Counted from the first letter of the stretch, positions 50,012 through 59,348 are shown. The stretch is DNA of 64,000 bases from Kitasatospora sp. MAP5-34 (GCF_029894335.1 NZ_JARXZC010000027.1:40903-104902); one strand, 5' to 3'. Program-made: numbers and translations. The notes: generated by a model from the letters alone, not told the origin.

Positions 50012-53000
50012 ATGCTCGAGAACACCGAACCGCAGCAGGCTGCGGCAGGGACCGCCACCACCGATACCGACGGAGCCGCACCGCCGCGCCGTCGTCGCCG
50101 GGCGGTCTCCCGCCCGGCCGGTACGCCGCAGGGCGCTGCCGCCGAGGCAGCGGAGACCGTGGTGCCGGCCGAGGCCCAGCCCACCGAGAAGAAGACCCCC
50201 GCGACCGCTGTCGAGGCGCCGGCCGAGCCGGCCGCCGAGAAGCCGGTCCGCGCTCGCCGTACCCGTAAGCGCGCCGAGTCCCCGGCCGGTACGCCGGAGG
50301 CCACCGAGGTCGTCGTGACGGCCCCCGTGACCCCCGCCGCTCCCGTGGAGCCTGTCGAGGCGCCGGCCGAGCCGGCCGCCGAGAAGCCGGTCCGGGCCCG
50401 CCGTACCCGTAAGCGCGCCGAGTCCCCGGCGGGTGCGCCGGAGCCCGCCGAGGCCCCCGCCGCCGAGGCTCCGGCCGCTCCGGCCGAGCCCGTCGCCCCC
50501 GTCGCGGAGGAGGCGCCCGCTCGCCGGACCCGCCGCTCGCGCCGCGTGGTCGAGCCCGCCCCCGTCGTGGTCGAGGAGACCCCGGAGGAGGAGCCCGAGG
50601 CCGCCGTCGAGGCGCCGCAGCCCGAGGTCGCCCCCGCGCCGCCGGTCGCCGCCGCACCGGTCGCTGAGGACGCTCCGGCGCCCCGCGCCCGCCGCCGTGC
50701 GGTCCGTCCGTCCACCGCTATCTTCCAGGCCCCGGTCTTCCAGGAGCCGGCGCCGTTCACGGCACCCGCCGCCCCGGCCGCCGCCGCTCCGCAGGCCGCC
50801 CCGGCCGTGCAGGCGCCGTCCACCGCCCGGACGGCTCCCGCCGCCAAGGCTGCCCCGGCCGTCGCGCCGGTCGCCGAGGCCGCGCCCGAGGACGAGTTCG
50901 AGTACAGCGGCGTCGGCCGTCGCCGTCGCACCGGCCGTCAGCCGGTCCGGGTGCAGCCGCAGAACCGCGCCGAGGCCGCTGCCGCGAAGGAGCCGGCCAA
51001 GCGCTCGCGCCGGGCCACCGCCCCGCAGACCGCCGCAGCACAGCCGGTCTCCCCGCAGGCCGCCCAGCCCGCCGCCGTCGTCGCGCCGGTGGCGCCGCCG
51101 GTCACCGCCCCTCCGGTCGCCGAGCCGGTGGCCGCCGAGGAGCCCACCGCCGCCGTCACCACCGGCCCCGAGGCCGAGGGCGACTGGGAGGACGACCGTC
51201 CTTCGCGCCGCCGTCGCCGGGGTGGCCGTCGCCGCCGTCGCGGTGAGGCCGAGGAGTTCGAGGCCGAGGCGCCTGTCGAGGCCGAGCAGGTCGTCGAGGA
51301 GCCCGTGGAGGAGTCCGCAGACGAGGACGACGAGGACGACCTGGCTGGTGGCCTGGCGTCGTCGCGCCGCCGTCGCCGTCGCCGTCGTCGCAGCGGTGAG
51401 GCCGGTGGCGTCGAGGTGGCCGCCGAGACCACCGAGGACGGCGTCCGTACGGTCGTCAAGGTCCGCGAGCCGCGCCGCCGCTCCACCGAGCCGTCCTTCG
51501 ACCCGGACGAGGTGCAGTCCATCAAGGGCTCGACCCGTCTGGAGGCGAAGAAGCAGCGCCGCCGCGAGGGCCGTGAGCTGGGTCGCCGCCGGGTGCCGAT
51601 CATCACCGAGGCCGAGTTCCTGGCCCGCCGTGAGTCGGTCGAGCGCGTGATGGTCGTCCGCCAGAACGGCGAGCGCACCCAGATCGGCGTCCTGGAGGAC
51701 GGCGTGCTCGTCGAGCACTACGTCAACAAGGAGCAGGCCACCTCGTACGTCGGCAACGTCTACCTGGGCAAGGTCCAGAACGTGCTGCCGTCGATGGAGG
51801 CCGCCTTCGTCGACATCGGCAAGGGCCGCAACGCGGTGCTCTACGCCGGTGAGGTCAACTTCGGTGCGCTGGGCGGCCACGGCGGCCCGCGCCGGATCGA
51901 GTCGGTGCTGAAGTCCGGCCAGTCCGTGCTGGTCCAGGTCTCCAAGGACCCGATCGGCCACAAGGGCGCCCGCCTGACCAGCCAGATCTCGCTGCCCGGC
52001 CGCTACCTGGTCTACGTGCCCGAGGGCTCGATGACCGGCATCAGCCGCAAGCTGCCCGAGAACGAGCGCGCCCGCCTGAAGCAGATCCTCAAGAAGATCG
52101 TCCCCGAGGACGCGGGCGTCATCGTGCGCACCGCCGCCGAGGGCGCGAGCGAGGACGAGCTGACGCGTGACGTGCAGCGCCTGCAGCAGCAGTGGGAAGA
52201 GATCCAGAAGAAGGCCACCACCGGCAACGCCCCGGCGCTGCTCTACGGCGAGCCGGACATGACCGTCCGGGTCGTCCGCGACATCTTCAACGAGGACTTC
52301 ACCAAGGTCATCGTCTCCGGCACCGAGGCGTGGAACACCATCCACGAGTACGTCGGCGGCGTGGCCCCCGACCTGGCCGAGCGCCTGCAGCGCTGGACCT
52401 CCGACGTGGACGTGTTCGCCACGTACCGCATCGACGAGCAGCTGATGAAGGCGCTGGACCGCAAGGTCTGGCTGCCGAGCGGCGGTTCGCTGGTCATCGA
52501 CCGGACCGAGGCGATGGTCGTGGTCGACGTCAACACCGGCAAGTTCGTCGGCCAGGGCGGCAACCTCGAGGAGACCGTCACCCGGAACAACATCGAGGCG
52601 GCCGAGGAGATCGTGCGCCAGCTGCGGCTGCGCGACCTCGGCGGCATCATCGTGATCGACTTCATCGACATGGTGCTGGAGTCCAACCGGGATCTGGTGC
52701 TGCGCCGTCTGCTGGAGTGCCTGGGCCGGGACCGGACCAAGCACCAGGTGGCCGAGGTCACCTCGTTGGGCCTGGTGCAGATGACCCGTAAGCGGGTCGG
52801 CCAGGGCCTGCTGGAGTCCTTCTCCGAGAGCTGCGTGCACTGCAACGGCCGTGGCGTGATCGTGCACATGGAGCAGCCGACCGCCCCCGGTGGCGGGGGT
52901 GGCTCGGTGGGCACCTCGGGCGAGCAGATCTCGGGCGGCAAGCGCCGTCGCCGGGGCAAGGGTGGTGCCGGTGGCGAGGAGCCGCAGGCCGCCCAGCCGG

Positions 53001-53563
53001 TCGATGAGCTGGACGAGCACGAGGAGCACGACGAACACGAGGAGCACGAGGAGTTCGAGATCATCTCGAACGGCGAGCAGCTCCAGATCGTCATCACCGA
53101 GCCCGAGCCGGTTGCGGAACCAGTGGCCGAGCCGGAGGCGGCTCCGGTCGCCGAGGCCGCGCCCGGGGCGCAGCCCGCGCCGGTCGAGACGGTGGCCGCA
53201 CCGGCCGCCGGTGGCCGGGTCCGCCGCCGCGCGGTGCGCAAGGCGACCGCCCCCGCCGGTTCGCCCGGCGAGGCCGAGATCGTGGTGCTGCAGGCCCGTG
53301 CCGAGGCTGCCGTCGCGGCGGCCCTGGCGGCCGCCGGCGAGCGCAACGCTGCCGAGCCCGTGGTCGAGACCGAGCCGGAGGCCGAGGCGCCCGCGCCGAA
53401 GAAGCGGGCTCCGCGCAAGGCCGCCGCCAAGAAGACCGCCGCTACCGCCGCCAAGACCACGGCAGCGGCCAAGAAGACCACCGCCCGCAAGCCCGCCACC
53501 AAGCGGACGAGCGCGGCGGCCAAGAAGGCCGCGGCCGCCGAGGGTGATTCGGCGGCTGAGTAA
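50012..53563 (+). CDS. rne: ribonuclease E/G family endoribonuclease
   Basis: Main RNA decay and rRNA-processing endonuclease; 1183 residues. As in other Streptomyces the catalytic core is central, with long disordered arms on both sides. The N-terminal arm (1-540) is Ala/Pro/Glu-rich with Arg clusters (RRRRRR) for RNA or protein binding and a 50-residue internal duplication. The S1 domain begins near 544 (RVMVVRQNGERTQIG), the catalytic Asp residues lie in VVVDVNTGKF and IVIDFIDMV, and the zinc-link CVHCNGRG near 942. The C-terminal arm is acidic, then Lys/Ala-rich like histone H1 (KKTAATAAKTTAAAKKTT). ATG 50012 follows GGGAGA. Confidence 0.95.
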   Translation: MLENTEPQQAAAGTATTDTDGAAPPRRRRRAVSRPAGTPQGAAAEAAETVVPAEAQPTEKKTPATAVEAPAEPAAEKPVRARRTRKRAESPAGTPEATEVVVTAPVTPAAPVEPVEAPAEPAAEKPVRARRTRKRAESPAGAPEPAEAPAAEAPAAPAEPVAPVAEEAPARRTRRSRRVVEPAPVVVEETPEEEPEAAVEAPQPEVAPAPPVAAAPVAEDAPAPRARRRAVRPSTAIFQAPVFQEPAPFTAPAAPAAAAPQAAPAVQAPSTARTAPAAKAAPAVAPVAEAAPEDEFEYSGVGRRRRTGRQPVRVQPQNRAEAAAAKEPAKRSRRATAPQTAAAQPVSPQAAQPAAVVAPVAPPVTAPPVAEPVAAEEPTAAVTTGPEAEGDWEDDRPSRRRRRGGRRRRRGEAEEFEAEAPVEAEQVVEEPVEESADEDDEDDLAGGLASSRRRRRRRRRSGEAGGVEVAAETTEDGVRTVVKVREPRRRSTEPSFDPDEVQSIKGSTRLEAKKQRRREGRELGRRRVPIITEAEFLARRESVERVMVVRQNGERTQIGVLEDGVLVEHYVNKEQATSYVGNVYLGKVQNVLPSMEAAFVDIGKGRNAVLYAGEVNFGALGGHGGPRRIESVLKSGQSVLVQVSKDPIGHKGARLTSQISLPGRYLVYVPEGSMTGISRKLPENERARLKQILKKIVPEDAGVIVRTAAEGASEDELTRDVQRLQQQWEEIQKKATTGNAPALLYGEPDMTVRVVRDIFNEDFTKVIVSGTEAWNTIHEYVGGVAPDLAERLQRWTSDVDVFATYRIDEQLMKALDRKVWLPSGGSLVIDRTEAMVVVDVNTGKFVGQGGNLEETVTRNNIEAAEEIVRQLRLRDLGGIIVIDFIDMVLESNRDLVLRRLLECLGRDRTKHQVAEVTSLGLVQMTRKRVGQGLLESFSESCVHCNGRGVIVHMEQPTAPGGGGGSVGTSGEQISGGKRRRRGKGGAGGEEPQAAQPVDELDEHEEHDEHEEHEEFEIISNGEQLQIVITEPEPVAEPVAEPEAAPVAEAAPGAQPAPVETVAAPAAGGRVRRRAVRKATAPAGSPGEAEIVVLQARAEAAVAAALAAAGERNAAEPVVETEPEAEAPAPKKRAPRKAAAKKTAATAAKTTAAAKKTTARKPATKRTSAAAKKAAAAEGDSAAE
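50211..50450 (+). repeat. 150-bp internal duplication in rne
   Basis: Two nearly identical DNA segments start at about 50211 and 50361, each encoding EAPAEPAAEKPVRARRTRKR and the next ten residues. They differ in only a few third positions, so the duplication is recent. Confidence 0.85.
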
Positions 53564-53570
53564 GCCCATC

Positions 53571-53600
53571 ACCCGGGGCGGGCAGCCGCCCGCCCCGGGT
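53571..53600 (+). terminator. rne terminator
   Basis: 13-bp perfect stem ACCCGGGGCGGGC / GCCCGCCCCGGGT with a 4-nt loop, directly after the stop. Confidence 0.9.
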
Positions 53601-53642
53601 ACGTACGGGCCGGTTTGCCCCCGAGGCGGCTGTTCCGTATTC

Positions 53643-53670
53643 TTGACCTCTGGCGTGTCTACGCCATGCT
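53643..53670 (+). promoter_or_regulatory. putative rplU promoter
   Basis: TTGACC (53643-53648), 16 nt, then CATGCT: near-consensus -35 and -10 for a vegetative sigma factor, 120 nt before rplU. The leader that follows may carry L21 regulation. Confidence 0.45.
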
Positions 53671-53786
53671 CCCGAGCACATCACCTCCTGGTTCAGGCCT
53701 CACGGCCGAGGCTGGGGGAGGCCGCTGTGTCCGTACCCAGCGGCTGGCATCGAGAGTTCCGACCGAGCAAGGAAAGCAGGTACCGC

Positions 53787-54101
53787 ATGTACGCGATCGT
53801 TCGCGCCGGCGGCCGCCAGCACAAGGTCGCCGTTGGCGACGTGCTGGAGATCGACCGTGTTGACGTCAAGCCGGGTGACTCGGTGGAGCTCTCGACCATC
53901 CTGGTCGTCGACGGCGAAGCCGTCACCTCCGACCCGTGGGTCCTCGCCGGTGTGAAGGTTCACGCCGAGGTCGTCGACCACACCAAGGGTGAGAAGATCG
54001 TCATCCTTCGTTACAAGAACAAGACCGGCTACCGTCGTCGCCAGGGCCACCGCCAGCGTCACACCGCCGTCCGCATCACCAGCATCGACTCCGCGAAGTA
54101 A
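53787..54101 (+). CDS. rplU: 50S ribosomal protein L21
   Basis: Binds 23S rRNA domain V together with L20. MYAIVRAGGRQHKVAVGDVLEIDRVDVKPGD and GYRRRQGHRQRHTAVRIT are fully conserved; 104 residues is the normal size. ATG 53787 follows AAGGAAAGCAGG. The open frame extends far upstream through rne but is meaningless there. rpmA begins 16 nt after the stop, and the pair is universal. Confidence 0.97.
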   Translation: MYAIVRAGGRQHKVAVGDVLEIDRVDVKPGDSVELSTILVVDGEAVTSDPWVLAGVKVHAEVVDHTKGEKIVILRYKNKTGYRRRQGHRQRHTAVRITSIDSAK

Positions 54102-54117
54102 GTAAGGGGATAGCGAG

Positions 54118-54375
54118 ATGGCACACAAGAAGGGCGCAAGCTCTACCCGCAACGGCCGTGACTCGAACGCCCAGCGCCTCGGCGTGAAGCGCTTCGGCGG
54201 CCAGGTCGTCAGCGCCGGCGAGATTCTCGTCCGCCAGCGTGGCACCCACTTCCACCCGGGTGCTGATGTCGGCCGTGGCGGCGACGACACCCTGTTCGCG
54301 CTGAAGGCCGGCGCGGTCCAGTTCGGCACGCACCGTGGCCGTCGGGTCGTCAACATCGTGGCCGTCGAGGCCTGA
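54118..54375 (+). CDS. rpmA: 50S ribosomal protein L27
   Basis: Contacts the peptidyl-transferase centre with its N-terminal tail. MAHKKGASSTRNGRDSNAQRLGVKRFGGQ is the conserved start, without the cleaved extension seen in Firmicutes; 85 residues. AAGGGGATAGCGAG precedes ATG 54118. A hairpin follows before obgE. Confidence 0.97.
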   Translation: MAHKKGASSTRNGRDSNAQRLGVKRFGGQVVSAGEILVRQRGTHFHPGADVGRGGDDTLFALKAGAVQFGTHRGRRVVNIVAVEA

Positions 54376-54414
54376 TCTTCCTGACGCCGCATCAGCGGCA
54401 ACGGCGAGATTCTG

Positions 54415-54464
54415 GGAGGGTGGGCCGGAACCCCTGTTCTATTCGGGGGGCCGGTCCGCCCTTC
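54415..54464 (+). terminator. hairpin between rpmA and obgE
   Basis: GGGTGGGCCGG (54418-54428) pairs with CCGGTCCGCCC (54451-54461), two wobbles, with an inner CCCC/GGGG. Probably an attenuator that lowers obgE relative to the ribosomal genes. Confidence 0.6.
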
Positions 54465-54527
54465 CTGCTTTACCCCGGGGCGGTTTGTCAGCCCTGACCC
54501 CATTTCTTCGCTCTGGAGGCACATCCA

Positions 54528-56000
54528 ATGACCACCTTCGTGGACCGCGTCGAGCTGCACGTCGCCGCGGGTAACGGGGGCCATGGCTGCGCCTCCGTGC
54601 ACCGGGAGAAGTTCAAGCCGCTCGGCGGTCCCGACGGCGGCAACGGTGGTGAGGGTGGCAGCGTCATCCTCCTCGTCGACGCCCAGGTGACCACCCTGCT
54701 CGAGTACCACCACTCGCCCAAGCGCAAGGCCACCAACGGCAAGCCGGGCGCGGGCGGTCACCGTACCGGCTCCACCGGCGGCGACCTGATCCTGCCCGTG
54801 CCGGACGGCACCGTCGTCATGGACCGGCAGGGCAACGTGCTGGCCGACCTGGTCGGCCACGGCACCAGCTTCATCGCCGCCGCCGGCGGCCGTGGCGGCC
54901 TGGGCAACTCGGCGCTCGCGTCGTCCCGCCGCAAGGCCCCCGGCTTCGCGCTGCTCGGCGAGCCGGGCGAGGCCCGCGACATCGTGATGGAGCTCAAGTC
55001 CGTCGCCGACGTCGCGCTGGTCGGTTACCCGAGCGCGGGCAAGTCCTCGCTGATCTCGGTCCTTTCGGCCGCCAAGCCGAAGATCGCGGACTACCCCTTC
55101 ACCACCCTGATCCCCAACCTCGGCGTGGTCACCGCCGGCGACACCATCTACACCATCGCCGACGTCCCCGGCCTGATCCCGGGCGCCAGCCAGGGCAAGG
55201 GCCTCGGCCTGGAGTTCCTGCGCCACGTCGAGCGCTGCACCGTCCTCGTCCACGTGCTGGACTGCGCGACCCTGGAGCCGGGCCGTGACCCGCTCACCGA
55301 CCTCGAGACCATCGAGGACGAGCTGTCGCAGTACGGCGGCCTGGACGACCGTCCGCGGATCGTCGCCCTCAACAAGGTGGACGTGCCGGACGGCCAGGAC
55401 CTGGCCGACATCACCCGCGCCTCCCTGGAGGAGGCCGGCTACCGGGTCTTCGAGGTCTCTGCGGCCTCCCGTTCCGGTCTGCGCGAGCTGAACTACGCGA
55501 TGGCGCAGATCGTCGCCGAGGCCCGCGCCGCCAAGCCGATCGAGGAGGCGACCCGGATCGTCCTGCGGCCCACGGCCGTCGACGACGCCGGCTTCACCGT
55601 CACCGAGGAGGACGGCGCGTTCCGCGTGCGCGGCCTCAAGCCCGAGCGCTGGGTCCGCCAGACCGACTTCTCCAACGACGAGGCCGTCGGCTACCTCGCC
55701 GACCGGCTCAACCGGCTCGGTGTCGAGGACACGCTCTGGAAGATCGGGGCGAAGGAGGGCGACACCGTCATCATCGGTGCGGAGGAGAACGCGGTCGTCT
55801 TCGACTGGGAGCCGACGATGGCCGCCGGTGCCGAGATGCTCGGCCGCCGTGGCGAGGACCACCGCCTGGAGACCCACCGCCCGGCCGTCGACCGCCGCCG
55901 GGACAAGGAGAAGGGGCGCGACGCGGCCGAGACCGAGTACCTCGCGTTCGAGGCCATGTCGAGCGGCCGCCAGGCCGTCGAGATCGACGAAGAGGACTAA
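54528..56000 (+). CDS. obgE: GTPase Obg
   Basis: Ribosome-associated GTPase linked to 50S assembly, (p)ppGpp response and, in Streptomyces, aerial mycelium formation. The 490-residue protein has the glycine-rich Obg domain (1-158, GGPDGGNGGEGG, AAGGRGGLGN), the G domain with GYPSAGKSS (about 165-173), DVPGLI and NKVD, and a C-terminal OCT domain followed by an actinobacterial acidic tail. ATG 54528 follows TGGAGGC. It is followed by a 23-bp hairpin. Confidence 0.97.
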   Translation: MTTFVDRVELHVAAGNGGHGCASVHREKFKPLGGPDGGNGGEGGSVILLVDAQVTTLLEYHHSPKRKATNGKPGAGGHRTGSTGGDLILPVPDGTVVMDRQGNVLADLVGHGTSFIAAAGGRGGLGNSALASSRRKAPGFALLGEPGEARDIVMELKSVADVALVGYPSAGKSSLISVLSAAKPKIADYPFTTLIPNLGVVTAGDTIYTIADVPGLIPGASQGKGLGLEFLRHVERCTVLVHVLDCATLEPGRDPLTDLETIEDELSQYGGLDDRPRIVALNKVDVPDGQDLADITRASLEEAGYRVFEVSAASRSGLRELNYAMAQIVAEARAAKPIEEATRIVLRPTAVDDAGFTVTEEDGAFRVRGLKPERWVRQTDFSNDEAVGYLADRLNRLGVEDTLWKIGAKEGDTVIIGAEENAVVFDWEPTMAAGAEMLGRRGEDHRLETHRPAVDRRRDKEKGRDAAETEYLAFEAMSSGRQAVEIDEED

Positions 56001-56034
56001 GAGTCCACCGGTAGGCATCTGATCAGCCACAACG

Positions 56035-56085
56035 GGGGCGCGAGGCCCTGCTCGACGAACCGCGTCGAGCAGGGCCTCGCGCCCC
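56035..56085 (+). terminator. obgE terminator
   Basis: 23-bp perfect inverted repeat (56035-56057 and 56063-56085; left arm begins GGGGCGCGAGGCCCTG) with a 5-nt loop. The strongest hairpin in this part of the window. Confidence 0.93.
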
Positions 56086-56199
56086 TCGGTGGTTCCGGTT
56101 GCGCGGGCGTCCAGTCGCCGAGCGCCCCGCACGTGACCTGGTCGGATCGCGTACATTACGGTCCGGCGGGCCCGCCCCTGGCACCAGCGGAGGACACTG

Positions 56200-57336
56200 A
56201 TGACCGATCGGACACTGCGTCAGGAGGTCCTGATCGCACGGCGGATCGTCGTCAAGGTCGGTTCCTCCTCGCTCACCACCGCCGCCGGCGGGCTGGACGC
56301 GGACCGGGTGGACGCGCTGGTGGACGCCCTCGCCAAGGCCCGGACCAGGCCGGACGCCCCGGAGATCGTGCTGGTCTCGTCCGGTGCGATCGCCGCCGGG
56401 CTGGCGCCGCTCGGCCTGGAGAAGCGCCCGCCGGACCTCGCCCGCCAGCAGGCGGCCGCGAGCGTCGGCCAGGGCCTGCTGGTGGCCCGTTACACGGCCT
56501 CCTTCGCCCGGTACGGCGTACGGGTCGGCCAGGTGCTGCTGACGGCCGAGGACGCCAGCCGCCGGGCCCACTACCGCAACGCCTACCGCACCCTCGACCA
56601 GCTGCTGGCGATGGGCGCGATGCCGATCGTCAACGAGAACGACACCGTCGCCACCGCTGAGATCAGGTTCGGCGACAACGACCGGCTGGCGGCGCTGGTG
56701 GCGCACCTGGTCCGGGCGGACCTGCTGATCCTGCTCTCCGACGTGGACGGCCTCTACGACGGCGATCCGAGCAAGCCCGGCACCAGCCGGATCGCCGAGG
56801 TGCGCGGCGCGCACGACCTCGAGGGCCTCGAGATCGGCAGCACGGGCAAGGCGGGCGTCGGCACCGGCGGCATGGTCACCAAGGTCGAGGCGGCCCGGAT
56901 CGCCACCGGCGCGGGCATCCCGGTGGTGCTCACCGCCGCCAGCCAGGCCGCCGACGCGCTGGCGGGCCGGCCGACCGGCACGCTCTTCCTGCGGACCGGC
57001 AGCCGGTCCGCCGACCGGCTGCTCTGGCTGGAGCACGCCAGCAGCCCCCGGGGCGCCCTCCAGCTGGACCCGGGAGCGGTCGAGGCGGTGGTCTCGGGCC
57101 GGAAGTCGCTGCTGCCCGCCGGGGTCACCCGGGTCGACGGGGACTTCGCCGCAGGCGATCCGGTGGACCTTCTTGGCGAAAACGGCCACATCGTGGCCCG
57201 TGGACTGGTCAACTTTGATGCGAGGGAGTTGCCCCGTCTGCTCGGCCGGTCCACCCGAGACCTGGCCCAGGAGTTCGGTGCCGCGTACGAGCGCGAGGTC
57301 ATCCACCGCGACGACCTGGTCGTCCTGCGGGGCTGA
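56200..57336 (+). CDS. proB: glutamate 5-kinase
   Basis: First step of proline synthesis: phosphorylates glutamate. The 378-residue protein has the amino acid kinase domain (RIVVKVGSSSLT at 15-26, VLVSSGAIAAG, NENDTVAT, GTGGMVTKVEAA) and a C-terminal PUA domain (about 285-365). ATG 56200 has GGAGGA upstream. It is separated from proA by a small hypothetical gene, an order usual in Streptomyces. Confidence 0.96.
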   Translation: MTDRTLRQEVLIARRIVVKVGSSSLTTAAGGLDADRVDALVDALAKARTRPDAPEIVLVSSGAIAAGLAPLGLEKRPPDLARQQAAASVGQGLLVARYTASFARYGVRVGQVLLTAEDASRRAHYRNAYRTLDQLLAMGAMPIVNENDTVATAEIRFGDNDRLAALVAHLVRADLLILLSDVDGLYDGDPSKPGTSRIAEVRGAHDLEGLEIGSTGKAGVGTGGMVTKVEAARIATGAGIPVVLTAASQAADALAGRPTGTLFLRTGSRSADRLLWLEHASSPRGALQLDPGAVEAVVSGRKSLLPAGVTRVDGDFAAGDPVDLLGENGHIVARGLVNFDARELPRLLGRSTRDLAQEFGAAYEREVIHRDDLVVLRG

Positions 57337-57343
57337 CGCGCGG

Positions 57344-57366
57344 CCCCGAGGGGTCCGCCCTCGGGG
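57344..57366 (+). terminator. hairpin after proB
   Basis: 9-bp perfect stem CCCCGAGGG / CCCTCGGGG with a 5-nt loop, 7 nt after the stop. Confidence 0.65.
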
Positions 57367-57422
57367 GTGGGGCCGAGCTGCGGCCGACCCCGGACACGAC
57401 GTCGCCGAACAGGAGGCAGCCG

Positions 57423-57917
57423 GTGGGACGCAGGCGCCAGGGAGCGCTGCCCGGGCAGCCGCCCCAGCGGAGGCTTACCAGCATCGCGGGCGGGCGTGAC
57501 GAGGGCGGCCCGGTAGAGGGGCAGCCGGACGCGGTAAGGGAGTTGAACCACGCCACGGCGGGCGTGGAGGCGGACCAGGCCCGGCTCTGGCACGTGGTGC
57601 TCAGCGTCGCGGGGAAGGTCACGCCGCTGGCCGAGCTGCGCGCCGGGTTGGAGCGTCTGGCGCACGACCACTCGTTCTTCCTGACGGCCCGTTATGCCGC
57701 CGACCATGCCGAGATCCGCTACTGGGAGCAGGCCCGCGACCTGCACGACGCGGCGGCGATAGCCCTGCGGCTCTGGGGCGAGCACAAGGTGACGGCGAAC
57801 TTACCGCCGTGGGAGATCGTCGGCCTCGAGGTGGTGGACCGCCCGACGTACCACAAGCGGGTCGCCGAGGGCTTCAGTGATCCACCGCCGAGGCTGGGTG
57901 GCGTGGAGCCGTACTGA
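57423..57917 (+). CDS. conserved hypothetical protein with a TTA codon
   Basis: A 164-residue soluble protein between proB and proA. The conserved part starts near residue 40 (LNHATAGVEADQARLWHVVLSVAGKVTPLAELRAGLERLAHDHSFFLTARYAADHAEIRYWEQARDL...). I do not know its function; I recall similar genes in this position in Streptomyces. The Leu codon at 57801-57803 (residue 127, in TANLPPWEIVG) is TTA, which in Streptomyces needs the bldA tRNA, so expression may be tied to development. GTG 57423 has a weak GGAGGCAGCC upstream. Confidence 0.75.
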   Translation: MGRRRQGALPGQPPQRRLTSIAGGRDEGGPVEGQPDAVRELNHATAGVEADQARLWHVVLSVAGKVTPLAELRAGLERLAHDHSFFLTARYAADHAEIRYWEQARDLHDAAAIALRLWGEHKVTANLPPWEIVGLEVVDRPTYHKRVAEGFSDPPPRLGGVEPY

Positions 57918-58017
57918 GTCGACCACGGCCAGGGGCGCGCGCCCCCAGCGGCCACCGCGATCTCACCGGGTGACATGCGAGCCGTGGGTGAGCGGCGAAG
58001 TCGCTACCCTTTCCGGC

Positions 58018-59325
58018 ATGACCAGCAACCAGGCCACCACCGAGAGCCCCGTCCTCGCCGTCGCGCGCCGTGCCCGTGAGGCGGCCGCCGAGCTCGCCCC
58101 ACTGCCGCGCAGGGTGAAGGACGCGGCGCTGCTGGCGATCGCCGACGCGCTGGTCGCCCGGAGCGCGGAGATCACGGCCGCCAACGCCGAGGACGTGGAG
58201 CGGGCCCGCGCGGCCGGCACCGCCGAGTCGGTGATCGACCGGCTCACCCTCACCGAGGAGCGGGTCGCGGCGATCGCCTCCGACGTCCGGGACGTGGCGG
58301 GCCTGCCCGACCCGGTCGGCGAGGTGCTGCGCGGCTACACGCTGCCCAACGGGCTGGACGTACGCCAGGTCCGGGTGCCGCTCGGCGTGGTCGGCATCAT
58401 CTACGAGGCGCGCCCCAACGTCACCGTCGACGCCGCCGCGCTCTGCCTGAAGTCCGGGAACGCCGTACTGCTGCGCGGCTCGGCCTCCGCGTACCGCTCC
58501 AACACCGCGCTGATCGCCGTGCTGCGGGACGCGGTGGCCGGGGCGTGCTTGCCCGCCGACGTGATCCAGCTCGTCCCCGGTGAGAGCCGCGACTCGGTGC
58601 AGGAGCTGATGCGCGCCCGCGGCCTGGTCGACGTGCTGATCCCGCGCGGTGGGGCCTCGCTGATCCGTACGGTCGTCGAAGGTTCGACCGTCCCGGTGAT
58701 CGAAACCGGCACCGGCAACTGCCACGTCTACGTGGACGCCCACACCGACCTGGCGATGGCCGTCGGCATCCTGCTCAACTCCAAGGCCCAGCGGGTCAGC
58801 GTCTGCAACTCCGCCGAGACCCTGCTCGTCCACCAGGACGTCGCCGAGGAGTTCCTGCCGCTCGCGCTGGCCGCGCTGGCCGGGGCCGGGGTCACCGTGC
58901 ACGGCGACGAGGCCGTCCTGAAGGCCGCCGAGGGCACCGGCGCCACCGTCGTCCCCGCCACCGAGCAGGACTGGGAGACGGAGTACCTCTCGTACGACCT
59001 CGCGGCCGCCGTGGTCCCGTCGCTGGACGCGGCCGTCGCGCACATCCGCCGCTGGTCCTCCGGGCACACCGAGGCGATCGTGACCACCTCGCAGGCCGCC
59101 GCCCGCCGGTTCACCCAGTTGGTCGATGCCGCCACCGTGGCCGTCAACGCGTCCACCCGGTTCACCGACGGGGGTGAGTTCGGCTTCGGCGCCGAGATCG
59201 GCATCTCGACCCAGAAGCTGCACGCCCGTGGCCCGATGGGCCTGCCGGAGCTGACCTCCAGCAAGTACATCGTCACCGGCGACGGCCACGTCCGGGACGA
59301 GGCGACGCAGACCGTCGGCTCCTGA
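58018..59325 (+). CDS. proA: gamma-glutamyl phosphate reductase
   Basis: Second step of proline synthesis: NADPH-dependent reduction to glutamate semialdehyde. The 435-residue aldehyde-dehydrogenase-like protein has the catalytic Cys near 263 in QRVSVCNSAETLL, with PLGVVGIIYEARPNVT and GGEFGFGAEIGIST conserved. I use ATG 58018: TACCCT at 58005-58010 lies 7 nt before it, so the mRNA is probably leaderless; the frame from 57877 overlaps the previous gene. Confidence 0.96.
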   Translation: MTSNQATTESPVLAVARRAREAAAELAPLPRRVKDAALLAIADALVARSAEITAANAEDVERARAAGTAESVIDRLTLTEERVAAIASDVRDVAGLPDPVGEVLRGYTLPNGLDVRQVRVPLGVVGIIYEARPNVTVDAAALCLKSGNAVLLRGSASAYRSNTALIAVLRDAVAGACLPADVIQLVPGESRDSVQELMRARGLVDVLIPRGGASLIRTVVEGSTVPVIETGTGNCHVYVDAHTDLAMAVGILLNSKAQRVSVCNSAETLLVHQDVAEEFLPLALAALAGAGVTVHGDEAVLKAAEGTGATVVPATEQDWETEYLSYDLAAAVVPSLDAAVAHIRRWSSGHTEAIVTTSQAAARRFTQLVDAATVAVNASTRFTDGGEFGFGAEIGISTQKLHARGPMGLPELTSSKYIVTGDGHVRDEATQTVGS

Positions 59326-59348
59326 CCGGTCGGTCACGGAGCGACCGG
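59326..59348 (+). terminator. small hairpin after proA
   Basis: CCGGTCG (59326-59332) / CGACCGG (59342-59348), right after the stop. Confidence 0.45.

Noticed and set aside
52890..53786. 403-residue frame ending in rplU
   Set aside because: Its first 299 codons are the wrong frame of rne and its leader; L21 begins at ATG 53787.
57918..58017. CCAGGGGCGCGCGCCCCC before proA as a copy of the palindrome family
   Set aside because: Only about 10 bases resemble the left arm and the second arm is missing; a simple G/C palindrome is enough to explain it.
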